A DNA stretch of 37,411 nucleotides. It comes from Basidiobolus meristosporus CBS 931.73. Lineage: Eukaryota; Basidiobolomycota; Basidiobolomycetes; Basidiobolales; Basidiobolaceae. Every line of letters starts with the position of its first letter. The first letter of the stretch is position 1. The translations under genes and the position numbers were made by a program. Below are positions 22,701-33,560 of this stretch, one piece after another. The notes under the pieces are model-generated. The model was not told where the DNA came from. It was given only the letters and a program-made list of their open reading frames with translations, and searched no databases. The stretch covers positions 1 to 37,411 of the forward strand of contig MCFE01000773.1 in assembly GCA_002104905.1 (NCBI GenBank), in the 5' to 3' direction.

Positions 22701-23645
22701 ATCAAGTGTTCTATTGTCACCCATGAAAACCTTCTTAATTGGAATTTCTTGATATTGGGTAAAAAGCTCTTTTTAGAGTGTAAAGTGTTGAGAAGCTCCA
22801 AAGTCAATATACCATGTCTGAGAATCCTTGTTTGTTGTCATATTTAGAGCAGATATGAATAGTCTATCTTCAGTTGTTGCAGCATTTCCATATTCAGGCT
22901 TTGTTTGCTGATAATCTCTCTTTTTGAGACACCGGTCTGATGTGTGTCCTTTCTTTTTGCAGTAGTTGCAAAACAGGTTGCTGTTGCCTTTGTAGGGCCT
23001 TGGGTACCCCCTTTGTTGGCTATCATTGCTTATTAAAGCATTTTCTTCTGCCTTCTTATTGGCGCTTGATTTTCTTGATTCTTCATCCACAAGCCTTCCA
23101 TATATGAAATTTAAGATCAAATCTTCAGTTCTGGACTCTAGGGCTGATACAAAGCCCTGAAACTTGTCTGTCAGGCTATTCAGGATTGTAACTATCACAT
23201 CCTCATCAGTAGTTGGTATGTCCACAGATTCCATCACATCTACCAGCAGGGTAATTCTGTTAATTAGATTTTTCATTTCTTCTCCAGGCTGCATCTTTGT
23301 TGTAAAGAATTTTTGACTCAGATACATTTTCTTGGCATCTCAACATGACTGGTAGGTGTCTTCTAATGCCTTCCAGGCATTCTTTGCCATTTTTGCTCTT
23401 GAGCATTGAATTAGCAATTTGTCCTTAACATTAAGGCAAATGCAGTTAAAGGCACTTTGTTCTTTCTTCTAGTACTTTAAGGCTTCCTCTCCCACGTTTT
23501 TAGGAGGGCGTTCTTCTCCCATGACAATATCCCAAAGGCCTCTTTCTTGTAGCAGCATCTTCATCTTCACCTTCCACACTTGGTAGTTAGATCCATTTAA
23601 CTTTTCGGCAGAGGGAAAAATTCCAGTAATAGCAGTAGTAGACAT
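19704..23645 (-). pseudogene. gag-pol of copia copy 2, degenerate
   Basis: Reads from ATG at 23645 to TAG at 19704. Recognisable in order are gag with the CNYCKKKGHTSDRC zinc knuckle, protease (WYIDFGASQHF), the pre-integrase finger (LWHRRFGHINF), integrase (SENGGEFTS, YSPQQNEVAE), the Ty1-type reverse transcriptase (QMDVKTAF, ALYVDDLIIAA) and RNase H (SDADWGQN, STTEAEYMAA), then the LRSKLGLVSMNI end. It carries several stops, among them TAG after EALKY, TAA after HFTL, TAA at 22278-22280 and TAA in the D-SIYYKPD segment, plus frameshifts near 22215 and 20920. In the protease, the usual DSGA is DFGA. Confidence 0.88.
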
Positions 23646-23676
23646 TGCAGAGAGTGACAGCTGGGGGCTCATAACC

Positions 23677-24025
23677 TGTTGTAAGAGTCTTGGAAATGTT
23701 GGAAGTGATTGGGAGAACAAGTATATTATGTGGTTATCACTTAATGATTTATTGAATGTAAAAGTAGTATTGATACTTTTACCTGGTCTTGGCATTACAA
23801 ACACATAGAATAGGATAAGGAAGGTCCCAAGAACATGTGTGCAAAGTCTGGGGCTGTTTAGACAACTTCAAGAATTTTCATGTTCTGGGTATCTGGTATT
23901 TTGGTGAAAATATTCTAAGTGAATCCCAACAAGGAATCTGGTCAGTATTCTCTAAGATCTGAAGGTGATGATCTAAGTGACTAAGTTAGGGGAATATTTA
24001 GGTGGAAATACAAATTTTTACAACA
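23677..24025 (-). repeat. 5' LTR of copia copy 2
   Basis: 349 bp, TGTTGTAAGAG...TTTTACAACA on the plus strand. Directly to its left (23665-23676) is the GGGCTCATAACC complement of the primer site. Confidence 0.92.
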
Positions 24026-24030
24026 AAAAA

Positions 24031-26160
24031 TAGGAGTTATAGCAGAATGTTTTGTAGTTCTAATTCATTTGAAGCATGGTATGGATACAGACCAAGTGCA
24101 GAGCATCTGAGAATATTTGGGTGTACAGCATATGCTCAGAAACTACCCAGAAATCAGTCAAAATTTGAGCCATAAAGTGTAAAATGCATATTTTTGGTCT
24201 ACTGAAATGAGAGTAAAGCATGCAGACACTACAATACCAAAGCAAAGAAGCTGCTCAGGTCCAGGGATGTGTTGTTTGATGAAAATTCATAATTTTCACA
24301 AAAAATGACATCAAATGATGACAAAAATCTGATCTCAAGTCCACCAATTGTCAGAATTAAATCAGACAAGAAGTAGCCCAAATTACTATGTCTATGAAGG
24401 TACATTCTTAGCCTATGCCTATTCAGTCCATATTGATGAGCCCCAGACTGTAAAAGAGGCCCTAAATAGCCCTCAGACAAAGTTTTTGAGATCTGCAATG
24501 ACTGAGGAATATCAGGCTCTGATGAAAAATCAAACTTGGGACTTACTCATATTACCAATCAACCAAAAATCAATTGGATGCAGATGGATCTTTAAGACAA
24601 AGTATAAGGCTGATGGTACAATTGAAAGATGCAAAGCAGGACTTGTGGCCAAAGGATACTCTCAAACAAAAGGACTTGACTGTACTGAGACCTTTGCACC
24701 AGTAGCCAAGTTTAATTCTATCAGATTGATATTGGCCATTGCAGTCAAATAAAAGTTTTTTATACATCAAATGGATGTAAAGCAGCATTATAAATGGGGA
24801 ACTTGATGAGGACATGTATATGCACCAGCCTGATGGGTTTGTTGACCTAGATAACCCCCATTTGGTCTGCAAGCTTAAATATTTTCTATATGGTCTCAAA
24901 CAATCACTGAGAGCCTGGAATTGTAAGATAGATTCTTATTTGGAACCTTGGAGTTGCAAAAGGAGTAATGCTGACTATAGTATATACTATAAGCCAGATA
25001 AAGCAAAATCAGCTCAATTAGCTCTATACGTGGATGATCTTGTTATAGCTGCTAATAACCTAACAACATTGGAGGAAACTAAATCCATCCGATCTAAGGA
25101 GTTCAAGATGTCTTATATAGGAAAACTCAGTTACTACTTAGGAATAAGGTTCTCCATAGACAGAAGTATCTGTACCATTGCCCTAATCCAATCCAAGTAT
25201 ATTCAAGATATACTATAGAAGTATCATATAGTTGACTATAAGCTTTCAGCTACCCCAATGGAGATAAACCTTAATTTGGTCAATACTAAGCCAAATCACC
25301 ACAGCTTAGTGCCATCTGAAAGCCATGACTTTCCTTATCAATATATAGCAGGTAGTCTGATGTATGTCATGCTTAGAACACGTCCAGATATCTCATATTC
25401 AGTGGCAGTTGTCAGCCAGCATAATCAGAACTATGGATCAGATCATATTGCAGCAGTTAAGAGGATTTTGGATACCTAAAAGGAGCTGCTAATATCTGCT
25501 TAAGATACATTTGTAAGGATTCAGGAAAGGATCTTGTGGGATACTCTTGTTGTAAGAGTCTTGAAGATATTGGAAGTGATTGAGAGGACAAGTAGACTAT
25601 GTGGTTTTCACTCAATGATTTATTGAATGTAAAAGTAGTATTTATACTTTCACATGGTCTTGGCATAAAAAACATGTCAAATAGCTTAAGGAGGGTCTCA
25701 AGAGCATGTGTGCAAAGATTGGGGCTGCTTGGACAACTTTGAGAATTTTCATGTTTGGGGTACCTGGTATTTTGGTGAAAATATTTTAAGTAAATCCCAG
25801 CAAGGAATTTGGTCAGTATTCTCTAGGATTTGAGGGTAAAGATCTAAGTGAATAAGTTAGGTGAATATTTAGGTGGAAATTACAGATTTTTACAACAACT
25901 CTGATGCTGATTGGGGACAAAACTTAGTAAACAAAAGATCCATCACCACATACACCTTTCTTTACTGTCAAGGAGCAATTTCATGGAATTCAAGAAAGAA
26001 ACCAGCTATAGCACTTTCCACCACAGAGGCAGAGTATATGGCAGCCTGTGAAGCTACAAAAGAAGCAATGTGGCTGAGAAAGCTTCTTATAGATTTAGGC
26101 CTATGTCAAAAAATGCCTATTACTTTACTGCAAGATCATCAAGGATATATATAATTATGC
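24031..26160 (+). pseudogene. Integrase end, reverse transcriptase and RNase H of copia copy 1, degenerate and interrupted
   Basis: Continues the copy 1 integrase after the nested element (SFEAWYGYRPSAEHLRIFG). Next come reverse transcriptase (QTWDLLILPINQKSIGCRWIFKTKYKADG, LALYVDDLVIAANN) and RNase H (SYSVAVVSQHNQN). RNase H is split by the solo LTR at 25548-25897 and resumes NSDADWGQN...STTEAEYMAACEATKEAMW. Several stops and small indels are present, for example TAA in the AVK-KFF segment near 24750. Confidence 0.85.
25548..25897 (-). repeat. Younger solo copia LTR inside RNase H of copy 1
   Basis: A 350 bp minus-oriented LTR with intact TGTTGTAA...TTACAACA ends and the target duplication ACTCT at 25543-25547 and 25898-25902. 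It splits RNase H between GYS and DADWGQN. Confidence 0.92.
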
Positions 26161-26371
26161 AGAAATCCAACTTTTCATGCTAGAGCTAAGCACATAGATA
26201 GTAGATATCATTTCATATGTGAGGCTATAGAGAATAACTTGGGTAGCTTAGTTTACAGTCCTTCAGATGAAGTGATTCCAGATATATTACCAAACCATTA
26301 GCTAGAGACAAGTTTGAGTATCTTAGGTCAAAATTAGGACTAATCAGTATGAACATTAAGCTGAGTGAGGG

Positions 26372-26721
26372 TGTTGTAAAGATTTGTAATTGCACCTTAA
26401 TATTCACCTAACTTAGTCACTTAGATCATTACCTTCAATTCCTAGCAAATACTGACCAAATTCCTTGTTGGGATTTACTTTGAATATTTTCACTAAAATT
26501 CCAGTTACTGAGAACATGAAAATTCTCAAAGTTGTCCAAACAGCCTCAAACCTAGCACACCTGTTCTTGGGACCTTCCTTAGCCTATTCCATATGTCTCT
26601 ATTGCCAATACTATGCCAAAGTATAAACACTACTTTTACATTCAATAAATCATCAAGTGATAACCACATAATCTACTTGTCCCCCCAAATCACTTCCAAT
26701 ATCTACAAGGCTCTTACAACA
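26372..26721 (+). repeat. Right (3') LTR of copia copy 1
   Basis: Complete 350 bp LTR, TGTTGTAAAG to CTTACAACA, preceded by GAGTGAGGG. A TATAAA lies at 26622-26627, followed by AATAAA, as in the other LTRs of the family. Confidence 0.9.
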
Positions 26722-26793
26722 ATAGTCTGTAGTTCTTTAGCCTATTTTTCTCTCAGGGTGATGGTTGCTAATGTATTGGCATTGCGATGCAAG

Positions 26794-27718
26794 TGTTGTA
26801 AGAGCTTTGGACATATTGAAGTGACTTGGAGAACAAGAATATTACTTGGGTTTTGCTAAATGATTAATTGAATTTAAAAGTGGTATTTATACCTTTACAA
26901 GGTCTTGGTGAAGCAAGCCTATAGAATATTTTTGGAAGATCCCAGGAAAATGTGCACAAAGTTTGGGGATGTTTAGACAACTTGCAGGGATTTCATGCTT
27001 CATTTACTTACTGTTTTGGTAAAAATTTTCCTAGTAAATTCTAATAAGGAATATGGTGAGAATCCCCTAAAATATGACAATGATGATTTAAGAGACAAAG
27101 TTAGATAAGCACTTAGGTGCAATTACAAATTCTACAAGTTCCTTCATGAAAAGCTGGATATCCATATAAATGTACACATCCTTAAGTATCTTGAAATAAT
27201 GTTGTGGGGGCTTATTGATATGCACCTAAGTCTCTAAGAGGCTTTCTTAGCCACATTTCTACCATTGCTACCTCACAGGCTGCAATATACTCTTCCTTTG
27301 TAGTGGAAAGTGCTACATCTGGCTGCTTTCTTGGATGTCATGATATTGCTTCTTCACAGTAAAGAAAGTTATATCCAGTGATGAGTCTTCTGCCTCCTAG
27401 ATTTTGTCTCTGATCTGCAGCAGAGCTGTTGTACAGTTTTGCCATCCACACTTGTTGGTTGGATCCATTCAACTTTTCAGCAAAGGGGAAAATTGCAGTA
27501 ATGGCAATGGTAGACATTGCAAATAGTGACAGCTTGTGGCCACTTGCATAGCTTTGAGAATTTTTACTTTCTGGCTGCCTTATATTTTGGTGAAAATATT
27601 GCAAAAAGTAAATTCCAACAGAGAGATTGATCATTATACTCTAAGATTTGAAGGCAATGAGCTAAGTGACTAAGCTAGATGAATATATATATAGGTGGAA
27701 TAACAAAATCTTACAACA
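26794..27718 (-). mobile_element. Internally deleted copia derivative
   Basis: Minus-oriented. A complete but diverged 3' LTR (26794-27138) is followed by the end of RNase H (about 27190-27420). RNase H is joined directly to the first 28 or so codons of gag (27430-27515), and then to the outer half of a 5' LTR (27541-27718, ending CTTACAACA). Primer site, most of gag, protease, integrase and reverse transcriptase are gone. The flanks GCAAG and GTCTC do not form a clear duplication. Confidence 0.78.
27338..27595 (-). pseudogene. gag-RNase H fusion frame in the deletion derivative
   Basis: An open frame reads MSTIAITAIFPFAEKLNGSN (gag start) and continues without a stop through WMAKLYNSSAADQRQNL into RNase H-like LITGYNFLYCEEAIS. 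The junction near 27425-27445 retains frame. This is debris of a deletion, not a known protein. Confidence 0.6.
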
Positions 27719-28843
27719 GTCTCCATATTGTCCATTGTAGACAGAGTGGAGAACCCCCTGACAGATTAAGTAACAACATCAAGAAATCAGAAGAATACTA
27801 CAATGCCTACAGTGGCATTATGAAACTATAACTAGCTCAGCAAAAGGTTTAACACTTCTTCAAGAGCGGTGCTCAAGAAAACATGCCCAAATATTGCAAG
27901 GGTTTATTGCAAAAAGCTACAGATAAGGTGCTAGACCTAGCAGTGCTGGTCAAAGGCTAGGATATATGGGTATCAGTGAATGAACAATGGTATAGAGTTG
28001 TAGGGTTCTCACCAAAATTGTGGAAAAATGGTTTACAACAAAAATACCTATTAAATGGTGAATTTTAATATAGCTACATGTTGAGTGCATAGTTGAGCTT
28101 AATGTGAGTGTAGCATATAGAGACTTGTATAAGTCAGTGTATTTGGCAGTTCAGTTACAACTGAAGATTCAACAGAAATAAACAAATGTGTATGTGTGAA
28201 AGTAAATATGTTAGATAGGCCAGGAAGTAAGGAGTAGGAAAAAGAGACAACAGCCAGTAAATATACACTAATATGGGAGGTGATTGAGTGCACAGAATCA
28301 GAAAGTTAGATAATTGGTAAAGAACAAATCAAAAACCACTAATGTATTGTTGCAAAAAGCAATTTTGGTCAAGTATTTTGTAAGATCTGAGGTGCTGTTT
28401 TCTTGAATGGTCTTTGCACAGTGTCCTCACAGTAGCAATACCTCTTAGTCATAGTTTACTTTATAGATTTTTCATTTTCTACCTACTCTTGCACCATTCA
28501 TATATTCCACTGTAGAATAACCCCTCTATATTTGCTTACCCACTACCACCATGCATACTCTACATATAACTCAATAAAATAAGTACAATAGCCTCCTGCT
28601 CACAAATCTCCACAAATATGCACAGTTACCACAATTGCCACACTTCCATTGTCTCAACTTTACAGCTTCTCAGTGTGATACTTGCAAAGCTCCCACATAT
28701 CTAATATTACTGGTATTATATACCTCTTGCTTGGTGGCTGCCACTTTTTCCATGAATACTACTTGTACATCCACAAAATGTTTTTGATGCTTGGTCAATT
28801 TATCCCTTCTCCCTATTGGATTCTAGTCACTCTTGCAGGTGTG
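27719..28843. other. AT-rich unassigned region
   Basis: No family is recognised. It lies between the copia derivative and the C-terminal end of the Tnp2-like transposase. Part of it may be the 3' flank or degenerate coding tail of that transposon; the minus-strand frame past the stop at 28844 stays mostly open to about 28680. I found no terminal inverted repeat that I could defend. Confidence 0.4.
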
Positions 28844-29461
28844 CTATGGCTCTTGTTTGTGTGAATTCCATATTGAATGGTGTAGAAGTTGGCTTGTGAC
28901 CACAAGAAATCCGGCATATTGTGGTGGAGTTTTCCTGATAAAAATTAGTTGCTTGTTGCACCCAACCCAACTTTGCATTTCTAAACTGATTACCCACGCA
29001 TTGTGGCTGCTTAGCTTCTTAATGCCATAGGCATAGGTGTCTCCATGTGCACATTTGTCCTCAGTATTTTCCAACTCTTTCTGGCTGTCCTCCACATGCC
29101 AACTCATCACATCCATGACAGACTTGAAGGTAATATTCTTTATAAGATTGGGATATGGTAGTACCTGCAACTTGACTTGTCTTCCTATCTCCCCACACAT
29201 CTGCTCCATAGGAAACTCCCAAAAGGTGAAGCAAGGCCTGATATTCTCCACACACCATGCAAGATGGAGTAGAGAATGGATACAGTAGTGGCAGAGATCT
29301 ACACATTCAGCTTTATGTTTGTAATATAGCCGCTCAAATCCCGTCACAAACTCCTCACACAACAGCTGTAGATGCGTCAAGTCAGCATTGGTGATTTGCT
29401 TCTGGATAAATATTCCTACAATGTCCACATACAACTCCCAATGCTTCCAATGTACTCTTGG
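28844..29461 (-). pseudogene. Tnp2-like transposase, C-terminal part (split by the gypsy element)
   Basis: An open frame encodes HWKHWELYVDIVGIFIQKQI, the CVDLCHYCIHSLLHLAWCVE segment and FWEFPMEQMCGEIGR. These match the region after the catalytic part of Tnp2/Transposase_21 proteins of fungal CACTA-like DNA transposons (HW.....LV.GI, IH.LLHL, W.FPMER.CG). It joins in frame to the N-terminal part at 35378 when the gypsy element and one CTTGG copy are left out. The last 70 or so residues are not conserved to my eye. Confidence 0.78.
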
Positions 29462-29990
29462 TGTTATGAATAGACACAAGGCAGGAGTGTAGAGCTAGGC
29501 AAGGCAGGACCAGGAAAGGACTTAGGTGTGGATCAACAAGGCAAGGCGGATTTCCAAGGCAAGGCTGTTTATTCAAGACCTGTGTTTATCAGACTGAGGA
29601 ATACTTAAGGGGGGATAGGACTATATATACTTTTTGGCTATATTGATGCCAAGAGATATTAGCTAATACTAATGGGGTTGTGGGGTGAGGCACAGCAATG
29701 GTGCTGGGGATAATGACATAGATGACACGGCACTGAGACAGGATGGGGAAATGGATTGGGTCACCTGATCATGTGGCTAAGTCATGTGGCCTGGTATTTT
29801 CATATATGGTACTGGACTATAAAAAATACAATGAAAAGCTTCCATGGAATGTTCCATTGTGTAACAATGGTTTGAAATGGTCAGGAACTTTCTGGAAAGT
29901 AGTAGAAGGTTCCAGAAGGAATCTCTTAGAAACTGAGCTAGGAAGCTGAAACTTGGCATGGGTGATCATGATTGTCATGTGATCATGACA
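29462..29990 (-). repeat. 3' LTR of the gypsy element
   Basis: 529 bp, TGTTATGAATAG to GATCATGACA on the plus strand. The first 195 or so bases are identical to the other LTR; all 10 differences lie in the rest. Confidence 0.95.
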
Positions 29991-30004
29991 CTATTCTCCT
30001 CTTC
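29991..30004 (-). other. Polypurine tract overlapping the end of pol
   Basis: On the minus strand GGAAGAGGAGAATAG runs straight into the 3' LTR. The same bases encode the last residues GRGE and the TAG stop, so coding and plus-strand priming functions overlap. Confidence 0.75.
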
Positions 30005-33000
30005 CAGGCAAAGCTCTGTTTCCCTTTGGGGCAGGTTTTGCAGGATATTGCTGGTGGAACTGGGTAACTAGTTCTTGACAATTAGTGAGATGGGTAGCTG
30101 GTTCCCATGTTTGGTCACTTGGACCATAACCAATCCAGTCTACTAAGTAGTATAGCTTTGACCGGATATACTTGGAGTCTAGAATCTGTTTAACTTCAAA
30201 TTCTTGATGTTGGTCAACCTGGATGGCTTGGGGCTTTGTTTCTTGCCGGTTTGGCAATGTGTTCCTACAATATGGCTCCAGGAGGGACACATGGAAAGTA
30301 TCATGGATTTTCATACTTGCTGGTAACTGTAGCTGATATACTATAGGGCTAAGCTTCTTCTTGATCTTGAAGGGACCAAGTTTCTTGAAATCCAATTTGT
30401 CACAAGGGTGGTTGGTGCTGATGTTTCTTCTGAGCAACCATACAGAATCTCCTTCATTAAGATCAGGGCTGGGATGCCATTTTAGATTGGCAAATTTCTT
30501 GTAGCTTTCCTGAGCTAAGGATAGCTCTTCCTTGAGGGTGTTCTGGATGTCCTGGATTGCTTGGGCATGTTCAGCCGCATGTGGGCTCATTGGGTTTCTT
30601 GGAATTTGGATATCAAACTGAGGGTGGAATCCATAGGTTGCATAGAATGGTGTAAAACTGGTTGCACTATGGCTTGAGTTGTTGTAGGCAAACTCAGCAA
30701 CAGGGAGTAGATCAACCCAATTGTCTTGCTGGTAATTGATATAGCACCGGAGGTATTGCTCTAGAATCTGGTTGATTCTTTCAGTCTGGCCATCAGACTG
30801 TGGATGGAAGGCAGTAGAGAGCTTGACTTGAACACCAAGGTATTGCATGAAGTGTTTCCAAAACTTGGACACAAACTGTGGGCCTCTATCTGACACAATA
30901 TCACTGGGGATACCATGAAGGCGGAAAATATTCTTCAGGACTAAAGCAGCAGCTTCTTTTGCATCAGTGTTCTTACAGCAAGGGATAAAGTGAGCCATCT
31001 TGGTCAGCCAGTCAGCCACTACAAGTATAGCATTGAAGCCACATGACTCAGGGAGGTCAGTAATGAAGTCCATAGATATAGATCTCCATTGGTGTTCTGG
31101 GATAGGCAAGGGCTGAAGAAGTCCATAGGGCTGGTGTCTGGCTGGTTTTGCACAGTTGCAAATATCACAAGTCAGAATGTACTCTTTGATAAGAGTTATC
31201 ATTCTAGGCCTCCAGAAATCTCTTTTGATAGCATTCAAGGTTTTGGCAGTACCAAAGTGGCCTGCAGCCATTGAATCATGCCAAGACTTAATGATGTCTA
31301 GCTGGGTGGCAAGGTCTGGGACATAAAGCTGCTGCTTGTGGTAGATGAGGTTGTTTACCAAATGCAGGTTCTGGATGTTTGGGAACTTGGGAGGGGGCCC
31401 AACTGGGGATTCCAGATATTTCTTGATGGTGCTGGAAGTCATATCAGAGGCTTGGGATTCTGATATCCTTACTAGGAATGAAGGGATGACAAGACTTGAG
31501 GACTGGGTGGCAAGAATCTCAAAATGTTTCTTGCTCAGCAATGGGTGTTCCATTTGCCAACAGGCATCATCTCCCTCTTCCAGTGCATATTCCTTTTTTC
31601 TTGACAGGGCATCTGACTTTCCTTGCTTTGCACCAGGTCTATAGGTGATAGTAAAGTCAAAGCTGGACAGGAAGAGTAACCATCTGGCTTGTCTCCGGTT
31701 TAGTACTTTGGAAGTTGCAAAGTACTCAAGGTTCTTATGGTTACAGAAGACTTTGATTTTGTGTTTTGCACTGTTCAGGTAGTGTCTCCATTGCTCAAAG
31801 GCTACAATGATGGCAAGCAACTCCTTATCATAGATATCATAGTTGATCTCTGCAGGGGAAAACTTCCAAGAGTAGAATGCAATGGGGTGCAACACATTGT
31901 CCTCATTGTACTGGGAGAGTATTGCACCAAGGGCAAAATCAGAAGGATCAGTCTCCAATATGAATTGCTTCTCAAGGTCAGGGTGGGCAAGCAGGGGGGC
32001 CTTCAGGAAAGATTTCTTGAGTTGGTTGAATGAGCTGGATTGCTCCTCATTCCAGGCAAAAGGTGCGTTCTTCTGGGTAAGCTTTGTCAGAGGGGTGACT
32101 ATGTTGGAGTAGTTGGCTATGAACCTGCGATAGAAGTTGGCAAATCCCAGGAAGGATTGTACTCCCTTGACTGAGCTGGAGTTTTCCAGGACTGGACTGA
32201 GTCAACTTTCTTTGGGTCCATTCTTGTTCCCTCAGGGCTGATGAGGTAACCAAGAAATTCCACTTCTCTCTGGTCAAATTCACACTTCTCTAACTTGGCA
32301 TAGAGACCGGCAGAGTCTAGTTTTCTCAATACTTTCTTGACATGTTCATCATGTTCATCTTGGCTCTTGGAGTATATGAGAATATCATCAAGGTAGATTA
32401 CCACAAACTGGTCAAGGTATTCACAGAATATGTCATTCATGAGGTGTTGAAACACAGCAGGGGCATTGGTGAGGCCAAATGGCATTACTTTGTACACAAA
32501 GTGACCATATCTTGTGTGAAAGGCAGTTTTCCATTCATCACCAGGCTTGATTCTGACAAGATTGTAAGCTCCTCTCAAGTCTACCTTGGTGAAGACTTGG
32601 GCAGCAGATAGCTGATCCAACAGTGTGTTGATCAGGGGCAGGGGGTAGCGGTTCTTGACTGTGATATTATTCAAAGCACGGTAGTCCACACACATTCTGA
32701 GGGTGCCATCCTTCTTCTTGACAAAGAGGATTGGGGCTCCAGCAGGTGATTTGGAGTGCTGAATAAAACCCTTCTGGAGGTTTTCTTCAATATAACCATG
32801 GAGTTCTTTCAGCTCTGGCTGGGAGAGGTTATATATTGGGCCAAATGGAGGGACTTTTCCATCTTCAAGGTCAATAGGGCAGTCATAAGGCCAATGGTCA
32901 GGGAGGAGTTCTGCTTTCTTCTTGTCAAACACATGGGCAAACTCTTGGTACTTGGCTGGTATGTTTGCTGAGGGGGCTCCTTCAGCTGGCAAGGTATCTT

Positions 33001-33560
33001 GGGCTGTTGAACTGTTGGCAACAGTCTTTTCACGGTTATCAGGGTCTGGAGATTTCATGGAGTTGACTTGGTGGGATCTGGTGAATGACAGGATTTTGGA
33101 TTTCCAATCAATACTTGGATTGTGGTAGCTCAGCCATGAGCTTCCAAGCACAATAGGATAGTGTGGTGAGTTGATGATGTTGAAGGCAATTCTTTCTTGG
33201 TGAGCAGTACTGGACAGCTGAAGTAAGCATGTTTCATGGGTAACGGCACCAGAGGAGAGTGATCTTCCATCAATAACTTCTACTTGGACTGGACAGGATT
33301 TCAAGGTAACAGGAATAGAGTGCTTCTGGACAAAGGCTTGGTCAATGAAACAGGATGAAGCACCGGAATCAATCAGGGCTAGGACTGGGACAGGGCTGGA
33401 GTCAGGGATCTGGATTTTGACAGGCATTCTCAAGGACTGGATAGATTTTGTGGCAAAGGAAGATTCTTGGATATGCTGGATTTTCATGGGTGGGTCCAGT
33501 TGCAAGCCTGTCAGTGCAACTGGACATTGGAGTTTCCCAACAGATCTGGATCAGGCTGGT
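29991..33560 (-). pseudogene. Gypsy pol: protease, RT, RNase H, integrase, chromodomain
   Basis: The first frame (about 33560-32180) carries VALTGLQLDPP, protease LIDSGASSCF and reverse transcriptase up to VIYLDDILIYSK. A one-base deletion near 32185 shifts the frame, and the second frame runs to the TAG at 29991. That frame holds RNase H (ETDPSDFALGAILSQ, KELLAI, SDALSRK), the HHCC integrase finger, the integrase core with all three acids (MDFI, VSDRGPQF, Q..GQTERINQ), the GPF module (LGPFKI) and a C-terminal chromodomain (YLVDWIGYGPSDQTWEP). The RNase H block usually read TDHKNL is CNHKNL here, so an active-site Asp has become Asn. Apart from these faults it is well preserved, in keeping with the young LTRs. 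Confidence 0.9.

Larger units (their letters stand above)
19345..24025 (-). mobile_element. Ty1/copia retrotransposon, copy 2 (full length, minus strand)
   Basis: A 4681 bp element with LTRs 19345-19692 (348 bp) and 23677-24025 (349 bp), both TGTTGTAA...TTACAACA. The target duplication AAAAA lies at 19340-19344 and 24026-24030. It sits inside the integrase gene of copy 1; host-element sequence resumes as the integrase segment after LKN. The primer site adjoins the 5' LTR (right side) and a purine tract (GAGTGGGAG) adjoins the 3' LTR (left side). By eye the two LTRs differ at about 25 positions (roughly 7 percent), so the insertion is old. Confidence 0.92.
16853..26721 (+). mobile_element. Ty1/copia retrotransposon, copy 1 (interrupted by three nested insertions)
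   Basis: A plus-strand copia element whose parts lie at 16853-18976, 19325-19339, 24026-25547 and 25898-26721. It has a 5'-truncated left LTR (16853-17118), a complete right LTR (26372-26721), a primer site directly after the left LTR, a purine tract (GAGTGAGGG) before the right LTR, and gag-pol in the order gag, protease, integrase, reverse transcriptase, RNase H. The coding sequence is broken by many stops. A solo LTR at 18977-19319, a full-length relative at 19345-24025 and a solo LTR at 25548-25897 are inserted in it, each flanked by a 5 bp duplication. Removing them restores element order and gives a length close to the 4.7 kb of the full-length copy. Target duplication of copy 1 itself could not be confirmed because the left LTR end is missing. 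Confidence 0.9.

Noticed and set aside
28268-28560. CACTA strings as ends of the Tnp2-like transposon
   Set aside because: Several short CACTA matches exist in this AT-rich stretch, but none has a matching inverted partner inside the window.
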